Source of the DNA: Paramagnetospirillum kuznetsovii
Lineage (GTDB): Bacteria; Pseudomonadota; Alphaproteobacteria; Rhodospirillales; Magnetospirillaceae
Direction of reading: 5' to 3'
Length of the DNA: 64,000 bases
Assembly (NCBI RefSeq): GCF_003284725.1
Contig: NZ_PGTO01000004.1
Coordinates: forward strand, 310,001 to 374,000
Every line of letters begins with the position of its first letter. Position 1 is the first letter of the stretch. Below are positions 28,236-37,620 of the stretch, piece after piece. The position numbers and the translations under genes were made by a program. Under the pieces are notes generated by a model that saw only the letters and a list, made by a program, of their open reading frames with translations, did no database searches and was not told the DNA's origin.

Positions 28236-28991
28236 TTATTCTGGCGTGGCCGACACACTCTTCCAGAAGACGGCGCCGTACCGCTCCCAAACCTTGTGGC
28301 TATCCTTGGGATAGATGTTCAGATCATCAATAAGCAGGTTCAGCAGCGCCACGATCTGACTTGTCTGGGCCAAAGCCGTTTCCAGGTCGCCCCACTTCAA
28401 AGGAGACACTGCCACGCCGGATCGTTCAAGCTTGGTCACCACGACAGGGTGAGCAATCTTGTGCCGCCAATTGGTGACCGCCCCAACCAACTCAATGAAG
28501 CTATCTTGGGCGGCCAGCGAATAGAGCTCCCGGAATGTCTGTTTCGTCCTCGTGACCATCTCGGCGGCTTGCCGTCTGGCAAGACGCTCCAATGAATTTT
28601 GTATATGTGGATCGCGCGCGTCGTCGCGGACCTTGGCCATTTCAGTAGGGAGTTCCATCATGCCCTGGTGGCGCCGGGACAGCGTCGCCTTGATATGGGG
28701 ATATCGCCTCAGGGCGCAAAGAGCGTTCGGGATGGATAGGGCGTCCTTCGAGCTGTCCCACAGGCGACAAAGGGACATCACACCAGCCTGATGAAGAGCG
28801 TTGCGTATCATTTCCAGGCCATGTGCAGAGAAGGTCTTATTGAACCGCTTCAGGTACTCCTGGTCATATACCGGAATTCGGAGCATCTCGACGTAACCAA
28901 TGGCCAGCGAGTGGTTCTCGTTGATGAGTTCCATCGCTCGAACAATTTGATCCCAGGTCCAGACCGCCTTTGGCTTCTTCGCCACCGTCAT
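28236..28991 (-). CDS. HEPN-domain protein, AbiU2-like
   Basis: This 251-residue all-alpha protein contains NWRHKIAHP near residues 174-182, matching the HEPN RX4-6H motif (Arg176, His181) of HEPN ribonucleases and toxins. The overall pattern resembles the AbiU2 domain found in abortive-infection proteins. It is a lone gene, divergent from the restriction-modification operon, at the left end of the island. The start is the ATG with GGAG six bases upstream; two in-frame upstream ATGs are less well placed. No partner nucleotidyltransferase is adjacent. A defence role is inferred from fold and location only. Confidence 0.65.
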   Translation of the reverse strand: MTVAKKPKAVWTWDQIVRAMELINENHSLAIGYVEMLRIPVYDQEYLKRFNKTFSAHGLEMIRNALHQAGVMSLCRLWDSSKDALSIPNALCALRRYPHIKATLSRRHQGMMELPTEMAKVRDDARDPHIQNSLERLARRQAAEMVTRTKQTFRELYSLAAQDSFIELVGAVTNWRHKIAHPVVVTKLERSGVAVSPLKWGDLETALAQTSQIVALLNLLIDDLNIYPKDSHKVWERYGAVFWKSVSATPE

Positions 28992-29172
28992 CCCCCTCTC
29001 CATAATTCCTTCCGCGAATGGTTGCACATTCGGCCGCATTCGCCAAAACTAGCCGGTGCAATTCGGGGGGATCAGACCAAGACCCTAACGGTGATGGGCG
29101 GCAGCAGCCGCCTGAGTGACATTGCCCGCGCCAACCATGGCGGCGGCAGAGCAGGAAGGCAAACGCGCAACA

Positions 29173-31572
29173 ATGGCCCTCAAGAAATCTGAGCTCTATT
29201 CCTCGCTCTGGTCGAGCTGCGATGAACTGCGCGGCGGCATGGACGCCAGCCAGTACAAGAACTACGTCCTGGTCCTGCTGTTCATCAAATACGTCAGTGA
29301 CAAGTACGCCGGGGTGCCCTACGCCCCGGTCACAGTGCCCGAGGGGGCCAGCTTCAAGGACATGGTGGCCCTGAAGGGCGCTCCCGACATCGGCGACCAG
29401 ATCAACAAGAAGATCATCGCCCCCTTGGCCAATGCCAACAAGCTCTCCGACATGCCGGACTTCAACGACACCGGCAAGCTGGGGTCCGGCAAGGAGATGG
29501 TGGACCGCCTCACCAATCTGATCGGCATCTTCGAGAACAAGGCTCTGGATTTCTCCAAGCACCGGGCCGAGGACGATGACCTTCTGGGCGACGCCTACGA
29601 ATACCTGATGCGGCACTTCGCCACCGAGAGCGGCAAGAGCAAGGGCCAGTTCTACACCCCCGCCGAGGTCAGCCGCGTCATGGCGCAGATCATCGGCATC
29701 AAGGGGGCCAAGACCAGCGCCGCCACCACGGTCTATGATCCCACCTGCGGCTCGGGCTCGCTGCTGTTGAAGGTGGGCGACGAGGCCGGAACCGCCGTCA
29801 CCCTGTACGGGCAGGAAAAGGACGAGGCCACCAGCGGCCTCGCCCGCATGAACATGATCCTGCACAACAACCCCACCGCTCTGATCGTCCAGGGCAACAC
29901 TCTGGCCGATCCCAAGTTCAAGGACGGCGACGCGCTGAAGACCTTCGACTACGCGGTCGCCAATCCCCCGTTCTCGGATAAACGCTGGAGCACCGGCATC
30001 GATCCGTTGCACGATCCCCACCAGCGGTTCGCGCCCTTCGGAACCCCACCCGCCAAGCAGGGCGATTACGCCTATCTGCTCCACATCGTTCGGTCGCTGA
30101 AGAGCACCGGCAAGGGGGCCTGCATTCTGCCCCACGGCGTGCTGTTCCGGGGTAATGCCGAGGCCGATATCCGCCGCGCCCTGATCCGCAAGGGCTATAT
30201 CAAGGGCATCATCGGCCTGCCCACCAATCTGTTTTACGGCACCGGCATCCCCGCCTGCATCATCGTCATCGACAAGGAAGACGCCCAGGCCCGCAAGGGC
30301 ATCTTCATGATCGACGCCAGCGGCGGCTTCAAGAAGGACGGCGCCAAGAACCGGCTGCGCGATCAGGACATCCACAGGATCGTGGACACCTTTATCAATT
30401 TACGCGACGAGCCCTGCTATGCCCGCATGGTGGGGCTGGACGAGATCGAGAAGAACGATTTCAACCTGAACCTGCCGCGCTATATCGACAGCCAGACCCC
30501 AGAGGACAGGCAGGACATCGACGCGCACCTGAACGGCGGCATCCCCGTTGCCGACGTGGACGCCCTGGCCCCTTATTGGCAGGTCTGCCCCGATTTGCGC
30601 GCCGCCCTGTTTTCGCCCAACCGCCCCGGTTACCTGGATTTGGCGGTCGAGAAGGCGGCCATCAAGACCGCGATTTATGACCACCCTCAGTTCAGCACCT
30701 TTGTGGCAAGGATGAACGCCCATTTCGATCAATGGCGGACCAAGGCGGCGGCACGGCTGAAGGCGCTGGAGGCGGGCTTTTACCCCAAGGAATTGATCGC
30801 CGAACTGGCCGAGGATTTGCTGACCCATTACAGCGGCAAGCCCCTGATCGATGCCTATGACGTTTATCAGCACCTGATGGATTACTGGGCAGAAACCATG
30901 CAAGACGATTGCTACCAGATCGCCGCCGATGGCTGGAAAGCAGTGCCCTATCGCATCATCGAGACGGACAAGAAGGGAAAGGAAAAGGACAAGGGGTGGA
31001 CCTGCGACCTGATCCCCAAGCCGCTGATCGTCGCTCGCTATTACCCCCAGGATCAGGCCGCCATCGACACCCTGTCGGCGGAGTTGGACGACATCAGTGC
31101 CAAGCTGGCCGAGATGGAGGAGGAGCACGGGGGCGAGGACGGCCTGTTCTCGGACCTGGACAAGATCAACAAGGCCAATGTCGCGGCGCGGCTGAAGGAG
31201 ATCAAGGGCGACAAGGAATCCAAGGACGAAGCCGAGGCCCTGAAGGCGTGGCTGGACGCCAATGTCCAGGAAACCGCGATGAAAAAGCGCCTGAAGGAAG
31301 CTGAGGCCGAACTGGACGACAAGGCCCTGGGCCATTACCCCAAACTGACCGAGGCCGAGATCAAAACCCTGGCGGTGGGCGACAAATGGCTGGCCGCCCT
31401 GGACGCCGCCATCCACGGGGAAATGGACCGCCTGAGCCAGCGCCTGACCCAGCGGGTCAAGGAACTAGCCGAACGCTATGAGGCCCCGTTGCCGCGCATG
31501 GTCGAAAAGGTGACGGCTTTGGAAGCCAAGGTGAACGCGCACCTGAAGAAGATGGGGCTCACATGGGCGTGA
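29173..31572 (+). CDS. hsdM: Type I restriction-modification DNA methyltransferase subunit, long form
   Basis: This N6-adenine methyltransferase subunit combines with HsdS to methylate the target. The N-terminal helical domain begins KKSELYSSLWSSCDELRGGMDASQYK; SAM-binding motif I is DPTCGSGS (189-196) and catalytic motif IV is NPPF (264-267). After the usual HsdM end near residue 500 (AHLNGGIPVADVDAL) there is a C-terminal extension of about 300 residues that is rich in Lys, Glu and Ala and probably coiled coil. This long form is known in a subset of type I systems. Start chosen at the conserved MALKKSELY; an ATG 36 bp upstream is possible. It overlaps hsdS by 10 bp. Confidence 0.95.
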   Translation: MALKKSELYSSLWSSCDELRGGMDASQYKNYVLVLLFIKYVSDKYAGVPYAPVTVPEGASFKDMVALKGAPDIGDQINKKIIAPLANANKLSDMPDFNDTGKLGSGKEMVDRLTNLIGIFENKALDFSKHRAEDDDLLGDAYEYLMRHFATESGKSKGQFYTPAEVSRVMAQIIGIKGAKTSAATTVYDPTCGSGSLLLKVGDEAGTAVTLYGQEKDEATSGLARMNMILHNNPTALIVQGNTLADPKFKDGDALKTFDYAVANPPFSDKRWSTGIDPLHDPHQRFAPFGTPPAKQGDYAYLLHIVRSLKSTGKGACILPHGVLFRGNAEADIRRALIRKGYIKGIIGLPTNLFYGTGIPACIIVIDKEDAQARKGIFMIDASGGFKKDGAKNRLRDQDIHRIVDTFINLRDEPCYARMVGLDEIEKNDFNLNLPRYIDSQTPEDRQDIDAHLNGGIPVADVDALAPYWQVCPDLRAALFSPNRPGYLDLAVEKAAIKTAIYDHPQFSTFVARMNAHFDQWRTKAAARLKALEAGFYPKELIAELAEDLLTHYSGKPLIDAYDVYQHLMDYWAETMQDDCYQIAADGWKAVPYRIIETDKKGKEKDKGWTCDLIPKPLIVARYYPQDQAAIDTLSAELDDISAKLAEMEEEHGGEDGLFSDLDKINKANVAARLKEIKGDKESKDEAEALKAWLDANVQETAMKKRLKEAEAELDDKALGHYPKLTEAEIKTLAVGDKWLAALDAAIHGEMDRLSQRLTQRVKELAERYEAPLPRMVEKVTALEAKVNAHLKKMGLTWA

Positions 31573-32840
31573 AAGCTGGGTTCAAGCAGACCGAGTTTGG
31601 CGTTATTCCCGAGGATTGGCGTGTTTCTGGACTTGATTCTGTTGCCAATATCATCGATCCGCAGCCAGATCATAGAACGCCACAGGCATTATCCGGCGGC
31701 GAACCCTATATAGGGATTAGTGATTTTACTAGTGACGATTCTGTCAATTGGGAAGGAAGTCGGAAAATCATCCGATCTGCTGTAGACAAGCAGCAATCTC
31801 GTTTCCGGATACAATCTGGCGACATCATTTTTGGGAAAATCGGCACAATTGGACTGCCAAAATTTCTCCCAATAACACCATTTCGCTATGCATTGAGTGC
31901 AAATATTCTACTTATTAAGCCAAATGTAGATCATTTTTTTGTAATGGCATGGCTAAAGTCAAGATTTGTTCAGGAGATGGTTGGCAGGGAGCTGCACAGC
32001 ACCTCACAAGCCGCATTCGGCATCCAAAAGATGCGGGCATTGCTAATTCCGCAGCCACCCGAGCTTGAACAAAAAGCCATCGCCGAAGCTCTGAGCGATG
32101 CCGATGCGCTGATCGCCTCCCTGGAACAGCTTTTGGCCAAGAAGCGCCACATCAAGCAGGGCGCCATGCAGGACTTACTGACGGGGCAAAAGCGCCTGCC
32201 GGGCTTTGGTGGGGAGTGGGTGGCGCAGACGCTCGAAAGTCTGTTCAATTTTAGCGGTGGGTTTACGGCATCGCGTGACCAACTTTCATCCGATGGCCAC
32301 TGTTATCTGCACTACGGTGACATCCACACCTCACATAAGAACTTCATCAGCATCCGCGCCGAACAGGCGGATATCCCCAAGTTGGACGTGCCTTTAAAAG
32401 CGGTGTCGGCTGGTTCATTGCTGGCCGATGGCGACGTCGTTTTTGTCGATGCTTCCGAAGATGACGAAGGCGTCAGCAAGCACATTGTGGTCATCAATCC
32501 CGATGCAGCCCCGTACATATCAGGCCTGCACACCATCGTCGCCAAACCAAAGACGGCGCTATTGGAAAAGGAATACCTACGACACTGCTTCCAGACCCAG
32601 GCGGTAAAGACGCAATTTCGGTTTTACGCGGTGGGCACCAAGGTCTTGGGGGTTAGCAAAACCAACATCGCCAAGATTGTTCTGCCAGTTCCAGACAAGG
32701 ATGAACAATCCGCCATCGCCGCCATCCTCTCCGACATGGATGCCGAAATCGCCACCCTGGAAGCCAAGCTCGCCAAGGCCCGCCAGATCAAGCAGGGCAT
32801 GATGCAGAATCTGCTGACCGGAAGGATACGCCTGATATGA
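31563..32840 (+). CDS. hsdS: Type I restriction-modification specificity subunit
   Basis: This 425-residue subunit has two target recognition domains, each followed by a conserved helical spacer: the first ends in ASLEQLLAKKRHIKQGAMQDLLTG and the second in ATLEAKLAKARQIKQGMMQNLLTGRIRL. TRD1 (about 31640-32050) is clearly more AT-rich than the rest of the operon, which suggests it was swapped in from elsewhere. The recognised DNA sequence cannot be read from the protein. It overlaps hsdM by 10 bp and the nuclease gene by 4 bp (ATGA). Confidence 0.95.
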   Translation: MGVKAGFKQTEFGVIPEDWRVSGLDSVANIIDPQPDHRTPQALSGGEPYIGISDFTSDDSVNWEGSRKIIRSAVDKQQSRFRIQSGDIIFGKIGTIGLPKFLPITPFRYALSANILLIKPNVDHFFVMAWLKSRFVQEMVGRELHSTSQAAFGIQKMRALLIPQPPELEQKAIAEALSDADALIASLEQLLAKKRHIKQGAMQDLLTGQKRLPGFGGEWVAQTLESLFNFSGGFTASRDQLSSDGHCYLHYGDIHTSHKNFISIRAEQADIPKLDVPLKAVSAGSLLADGDVVFVDASEDDEGVSKHIVVINPDAAPYISGLHTIVAKPKTALLEKEYLRHCFQTQAVKTQFRFYAVGTKVLGVSKTNIAKIVLPVPDKDEQSAIAAILSDMDAEIATLEAKLAKARQIKQGMMQNLLTGRIRLI

Positions 32841-33772
32841 AGAGCTATTACCGGATCATGCTGGGCCGAAAGAGCGTTCATGCAGCGGAATGTTTGGCGG
32901 GCGGGTTCATCGGCGCGGACTGCGACATTAACCAAGATTTGACGGGCCATCTGCCCGAAGAATGGCGGCAATTCAATCAGGCTTTTATTCCGACCTTTTT
33001 GCGAAACCGCCCAGATAAAAGCAAGATCGCCGCCGGTCTGGCCTGCGGCGCGTTGTGGACCATCGCCAAGGGCATCAAACAGGGCGAGATCGTGCTGTGC
33101 CCAGACGGCACCGGTGTGTACCGGGTGGCCGAAGTAATCGGCGACTACACCTATGCCCCCGGTCAGGTCCTGCCCCATCGCCGGTCGGTGAAGTGGCTGC
33201 CCACCAGCATCGTCCGCGACGCCATGAGCGAGGCCTTGCGCAATTCAACCGGCTCAATCGGGACGGTCAGCACCATCACCGACCACCATGCCGAGATCGA
33301 GAAGTTCCTGGCCGAGGGCCAAGCTGCCACCACAACGACCATCGTCGCCTCCGACCCGGTGGTGGAAGACCCCGTGGCCTTCGCCATGGAAAAGCACCTG
33401 GAGGCCTTCCTGGTGGCCAATTGGGGCCAGACCGACCTGGCCAAGGATTTCGCCATCTACGAGGAAGAGGGCGAGCCGGTGGGGCAGCAATACGCCACCG
33501 ATGCCGGTCCCATCGACATCCTGGCCATCAGCAAGGACAAGAAGCGCCTGCTGGTGGTGGAGCTCAAGCGGGGCCGGGCCTCGGACGTGGTGGTGGGGCA
33601 AATCCTGCGCTACATGGGCTATGTGAAGGAACAGATTGCCGAACCGGACCAGATGGTCGAGGGCGTGATTATCGCCCTGGATGATGACAAAAAGTTGCGT
33701 TGGGCGCTGGCCGCAGTACCATCCATCTCATTCTACCGTTACCAGATCAGCTTCAAGCTGGTGAAGGGATGA
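32837..33772 (+). CDS. NucS/DUF91-like PD-(D/E)xK nuclease embedded in the R-M operon
   Basis: The C-terminal part of this 311-residue protein is a PD-(D/E)xK nuclease domain: Asp227 in GPIDILA, Glu242 and Lys244 in VVELKRGRASD, and Gln255 in VGQILRYMGYV, the order seen in NucS/DUF91 endonucleases. The N-terminal part (about 1-125) contains KGIKQGEIVLCPDGTGVYRVAEVIGDYTY, a pattern like the Mrr/EVE-type domains thought to read modified or damaged DNA. It is translationally coupled to hsdS and ends one base before hsdR, so it is an integral operon member, not a later insertion. Which DNA it cuts is unknown. Confidence 0.8.
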   Translation: MKSYYRIMLGRKSVHAAECLAGGFIGADCDINQDLTGHLPEEWRQFNQAFIPTFLRNRPDKSKIAAGLACGALWTIAKGIKQGEIVLCPDGTGVYRVAEVIGDYTYAPGQVLPHRRSVKWLPTSIVRDAMSEALRNSTGSIGTVSTITDHHAEIEKFLAEGQAATTTTIVASDPVVEDPVAFAMEKHLEAFLVANWGQTDLAKDFAIYEEEGEPVGQQYATDAGPIDILAISKDKKRLLVVELKRGRASDVVVGQILRYMGYVKEQIAEPDQMVEGVIIALDDDKKLRWALAAVPSISFYRYQISFKLVKG

Positions 33773-33773
33773 G

Positions 33774-36700
33774 ATGAGCGATATCAGCGCGCCGGAGAAA
33801 GCGACCCAAAAGCGGGTCATCGCCCTGTTCCAGAAGGATCTGGGTTACCGCTATCTCGGCGACTGGTCCGGCCGTCCCGGCAACAGCAATATCGACGAGG
33901 GCATCCTCTCCGACTGGCTGACGAAAAGCGGCTACACCCCGGCTCAGATCGGCGCCGCGATCCACAAGCTGCGCGCCGAGGCGAACAATCACAATCGCGG
34001 TCTCTACAGCAACAACCAAGCCGTCTATTCCTTGCTGCGTTACGGCGTGCCGGTGAAGACCGAGGCAGGCAAGGTCACCGAGACCGTCCACCTCGTCAAC
34101 TGGCGACAGCCGGACAAGAACGACTTCGCCATCGCCGAGGAGGTGACCCTGAAGGGACCGCTGGAGCGGCGGCCCGACATCGTCCTCTACGTCAACGGCA
34201 TCGCCATTGGCGTACTGGAGCTGAAGAACAGCCGGAAATCCATCGGCGACGGCATCCGCCAGAACCTGTCCAACCAGCAGCCTGAATTCAATGCGTGGTT
34301 CTTCGCCACGGTGCAGTTCGTTTTCGCGGGCAACGACTCCGAGGGGCTGCAATACGGCACCATCGGCACGCCTGAAAAGTACTTCCTGAAGTGGAAAGAG
34401 GACGAGGCCGACGACGACGGCTACAAGCTGGATAAGTACCTCCGCAAGATGTGCCGCAAGGACCGCCTGATCGAGATCATGCACGACTTCGTGCTGTTCG
34501 ACGGCGGCGTCAAGAAGCTGCCCCGCGTCCACCAATACTTCGGCATCAAGGAAGCCCAGAACCATGTCCGCGACCGCAAGGGCGGCATCATCTGGCACAC
34601 CCAGGGCAGCGGCAAGAGCATCGTCATGGTGCTGCTGGCCAAATGGATCTTGGAGAACAACCCCAACGCCCGCGTCGCCATCATCACCGACCGGGACGAG
34701 TTGGATAAGCAGATCGAACGGGTCTTCACCGAGGCCGGTGTCGCCATCAAGCGCACCAGCAGTGGCCGTGACCTGATGTCCCAGCTTGGCCAAGCGATGC
34801 CCCGGCTGCTGTGCTCGCTGGTCCACAAGTTCGGCCGCAAGGATGTGGACGACTTCGATGCCTTCATCAAGGAGTTGGAGGCGCAGCCCAGTCAGACGGT
34901 GGGCGAGATATTCGTCTTCGTGGACGAGTGCCATCGGACCCAGAGCGGAAAGCTGCACCGGGTGATGAAGGCGATGATGCCCAACGCGGTGTTCATCGGC
35001 TTTTCCGGCACTCCCCTGCTGAAGACGGACAAGCAGACCAGCCTGGAGGTCTTCGGCGGCTACATCCACACCTACAAGTTCAGCGAGGCGGTGGAGGATG
35101 AAGTGGTCCTCGACCTGATCTACGAGGCCCGCGACATCGACCAGCGCCTCGGCTCCGAGGCCAAGATTGACGCTTGGTTCGAGGCAAAAACCAAGGCGCT
35201 GAACGACTGGCAGAAGGAGGAGTTGAAGAAGCAGTGGGGCACCATGCAGAACGTGCTCAGCTCCAAGGGCCGCATGGACAAGGTGGTGGCGGACATCGTC
35301 TTCGACTTCAGCGTGAAGCCGCGTCTGTCCAACGAGCGGGGCAACGCCATCCTGGTGGCGTCTTCCATCTACGAGGCCTGCAAGTACTTCACCTTGTTCC
35401 AGAAATCGCCCTTCAAGGGCAAGTGCGCCGTTGTGACCTCCTACAACCCCATGGCCAAGGACGTGACGCTGGAGGAGACCGGGGCCAACACCGAGACCGA
35501 CAAGCAGTTCATCTTCAACACCTACACCGAACTGCTGAAGGACGTCGAAGCCAAGCCGGGAATGAACAAGACCGAGACCTACGAGGAGTGGGCCAAGGCC
35601 CTGTTCACCAAGCAACCGGCGAACATGAAGCTGCTGGTGGTGGTGGACAAGCTGCTGACCGGCTTCGATGCGCCGTCCTGCACCTATCTCTACATCGACA
35701 AGTCCATGCAGGACCACGGCTTGTTCCAAGCCATCTGCCGGACCAATCGGCTGGATGGAGACGACAAGGATTTCGGCTACATCGTCGATTACAAGGACCT
35801 GTTCAAGAAGGTCGAGAACGCCATCGCGGTCTACACCTCCGAACTGGATCACAGTGCCGGTGGTGCCGATCCCGAGGTGTTGTTGCAAGACCGTCTGACC
35901 AAAGGGCGGGAGCGGCTGGACAACGTCCTTGAGGCACTGGCTCTCCTGTGCGAGCCGGTGGAGCCGCCCAAGGGCACGCTGGAGCATATTCACTACTTCT
36001 GCGGCAACACCGAGATTCCCTCAGACTTGAAGGAGCGGGAGCCGCAGCGGGCCGCCCTCTACAAGACGACGGTGTCGTTGGTCCGGGCCTACGCCAACAT
36101 CTCCGACGAGTTGGAGGCTGCGGGTTACAGCTCGGACGATATCACCCGGATCAAGCAGCAGATCGAGCACTACCTGAACCTGCGGGAGGTCATCCGCAAA
36201 GCCAGTGGCGAGTCCCTCGATTTGAAGGCCTACGAGGCCGACATGCGCCACCTCATCGATACCTATATCGAGGCCGAGGAGCCCCGCAAGATTTCACCCT
36301 TCGACAACATGGGCTTGCTGGAGCTAATCGTCAAAACCGGCATCGCCAACGCCATCGACGAACAGCTCGGCGGCATGAAGGGCAACACCAGCGCCATCGC
36401 CGAATGCATCGAGAACAATGTCCGCAGCAAGATCATCAAGGATCACCTGACCGATCCTGCCTATTTTGAGAAGATGTCAGAGCTGCTGGACGAGCTCATC
36501 GCGGCGCGCAAGGCCAAAGCCCTCGATTACGAGGAGTACCTGAAGCAGATCGCGGACTTGGCCAAGAAAGTGGAGGTGGGGCTGGCCCCTGATACCCCGG
36601 AGAAATTGGACACTTCCGGCAAGCGGGCTTTGTGGAACAACCTGGGTCAGGACGAGGCGAAGGCCCTGAAGGTGGATGCCGCCGTGCGGGACGTTCGCCC

Positions 36701-36824
36701 GGATGGTTGGCGCGGGGTCGAAGCCCGCGAGCGCGTGATCAAGCAGGCCCTCTACGCTATCCTGGGTGATGTCGGCGAGGTGGAGCGCATCTTCCTCGTC
36801 ATCAGTGCCCAGAGCGAATATTAA
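33774..36824 (+). CDS. hsdR: Type I restriction endonuclease subunit R
   Basis: This 1016-residue subunit translocates DNA and cuts it when the HsdS site is unmethylated. The N-terminal nuclease domain has RPD (Asp135) and ELK (Glu149, Lys151); the helicase part has Walker A HTQGSGKS (275-282), the DECH box (384-387), FSGTP, and motif VI-like QAICRTNR. The C-terminal helical region binds the methyltransferase. All key residues are intact, so the system looks functional. It is preceded by one base after the nuclease gene and overlaps the metallopeptidase start by one base. Confidence 0.96.
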   Translation: MSDISAPEKATQKRVIALFQKDLGYRYLGDWSGRPGNSNIDEGILSDWLTKSGYTPAQIGAAIHKLRAEANNHNRGLYSNNQAVYSLLRYGVPVKTEAGKVTETVHLVNWRQPDKNDFAIAEEVTLKGPLERRPDIVLYVNGIAIGVLELKNSRKSIGDGIRQNLSNQQPEFNAWFFATVQFVFAGNDSEGLQYGTIGTPEKYFLKWKEDEADDDGYKLDKYLRKMCRKDRLIEIMHDFVLFDGGVKKLPRVHQYFGIKEAQNHVRDRKGGIIWHTQGSGKSIVMVLLAKWILENNPNARVAIITDRDELDKQIERVFTEAGVAIKRTSSGRDLMSQLGQAMPRLLCSLVHKFGRKDVDDFDAFIKELEAQPSQTVGEIFVFVDECHRTQSGKLHRVMKAMMPNAVFIGFSGTPLLKTDKQTSLEVFGGYIHTYKFSEAVEDEVVLDLIYEARDIDQRLGSEAKIDAWFEAKTKALNDWQKEELKKQWGTMQNVLSSKGRMDKVVADIVFDFSVKPRLSNERGNAILVASSIYEACKYFTLFQKSPFKGKCAVVTSYNPMAKDVTLEETGANTETDKQFIFNTYTELLKDVEAKPGMNKTETYEEWAKALFTKQPANMKLLVVVDKLLTGFDAPSCTYLYIDKSMQDHGLFQAICRTNRLDGDDKDFGYIVDYKDLFKKVENAIAVYTSELDHSAGGADPEVLLQDRLTKGRERLDNVLEALALLCEPVEPPKGTLEHIHYFCGNTEIPSDLKEREPQRAALYKTTVSLVRAYANISDELEAAGYSSDDITRIKQQIEHYLNLREVIRKASGESLDLKAYEADMRHLIDTYIEAEEPRKISPFDNMGLLELIVKTGIANAIDEQLGGMKGNTSAIAECIENNVRSKIIKDHLTDPAYFEKMSELLDELIAARKAKALDYEEYLKQIADLAKKVEVGLAPDTPEKLDTSGKRALWNNLGQDEAKALKVDAAVRDVRPDGWRGVEARERVIKQALYAILGDVGEVERIFLVISAQSEY

Positions 36825-37540
36825 TGGCCCATCAGATCGACCTTGGCGGCATCACGGCAGACGTGGTGTTCAAGGACATTAAGAACGTTCACCTCAGCGT
36901 CAACCCTCCGACCGGACGGGTCCGCATCTCCGCCCCGTTGCGGATGAACCTCGACACCGTCCGGGTCTTTGCCATCTCCAAACTCGGCTGGATCAAGCAG
37001 CACCAGCAGAAGATGCTGGATCAGGATCGGGAGCCTCCTCGGGAATTCCTCGACCGGGAGAGCCACTATGTCTGGGGCAAGCGCTACCTGCTGACCTTGA
37101 AGGAGGCCGATGCCGCCCCGTCCGTGGAGCTCCGGCACTCCCGAATCGTGCTGACGGTTCGCTCAGGGGCCGATGCCCTGGCCAAGTTCGAGGTTATCGA
37201 TGGATGGTACCGCGGTCTGCTGAAGAGCGCCGTGCCGCCTCTTATCGCCAAGTGGGAACCGCTCATGGGCGTTACGGTCAGCCGGTTCTTCGTCCAGAGA
37301 ATGAAGACCAAGTGGGGAAGTTGTAGCCCCCCCACCCGGAGCATCCGGCTGAACACCGACCTCGCCAAGAAGCCCCGTGATTGTCTGGAATACATCGTGG
37401 TGCATGAGATGGCTCACTTGCTGGAGCCGACCCACAACGCCCGCTTCGTGGCGCTGATGGATCAGTTCATACCCAAGTGGCAGTTTCATCGGGAGATGCT
37501 GAACAGGCTGCCGGTGCGCCACGAGAGTTGGGGGTACTGA
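36824..37540 (+). CDS. YgjP/DUF45-family SprT-like metallopeptidase
   Basis: This 238-residue protein has the zinc motif HEMAH (194-198) with a third ligand His204 in EPTHN, and the family motif QRMKTKWGSCSPPTRSIRLN. It belongs to the M48-like DUF45/YgjP group, often encoded directly downstream of hsdR. Its ATG shares one base with the hsdR stop (TAATG). The role in restriction systems is not established; control of HsdR levels by proteolysis is a possibility that the sequence alone cannot show. Confidence 0.88.
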   Translation: MAHQIDLGGITADVVFKDIKNVHLSVNPPTGRVRISAPLRMNLDTVRVFAISKLGWIKQHQQKMLDQDREPPREFLDRESHYVWGKRYLLTLKEADAAPSVELRHSRIVLTVRSGADALAKFEVIDGWYRGLLKSAVPPLIAKWEPLMGVTVSRFFVQRMKTKWGSCSPPTRSIRLNTDLAKKPRDCLEYIVVHEMAHLLEPTHNARFVALMDQFIPKWQFHREMLNRLPVRHESWGY

Positions 37541-37548
37541 GGCCAGGG

Positions 37549-37620
37549 TCAGTTCGGCAAGCGGGTCTCGTTAGCGGCCAAGACCATCCATCCGGCCAGT
37601 ATCGCCAGCAACGCCTTCAT
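37549..37620 (-). CDS. 23-residue hydrophobic peptide, third member of a coupled cassette
   Basis: The frame reads MKALLAILAGWMVLAA followed by a polar tail NETRLPN: one basic residue, a single membrane-length hydrophobic segment and a short hydrophilic end. Its ATG overlaps the stop of the upstream 111-codon gene by 4 bp (ATGA) and has AAGGG seven bases before it, good support for translation despite the length. An ATG six bases further upstream (37626) is also in frame. Single-span peptides of this kind occur as toxins, membrane anchors or small regulators; no family is recognised. Confidence 0.45.
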   Translation of the reverse strand: MKALLAILAGWMVLAANETRLPN

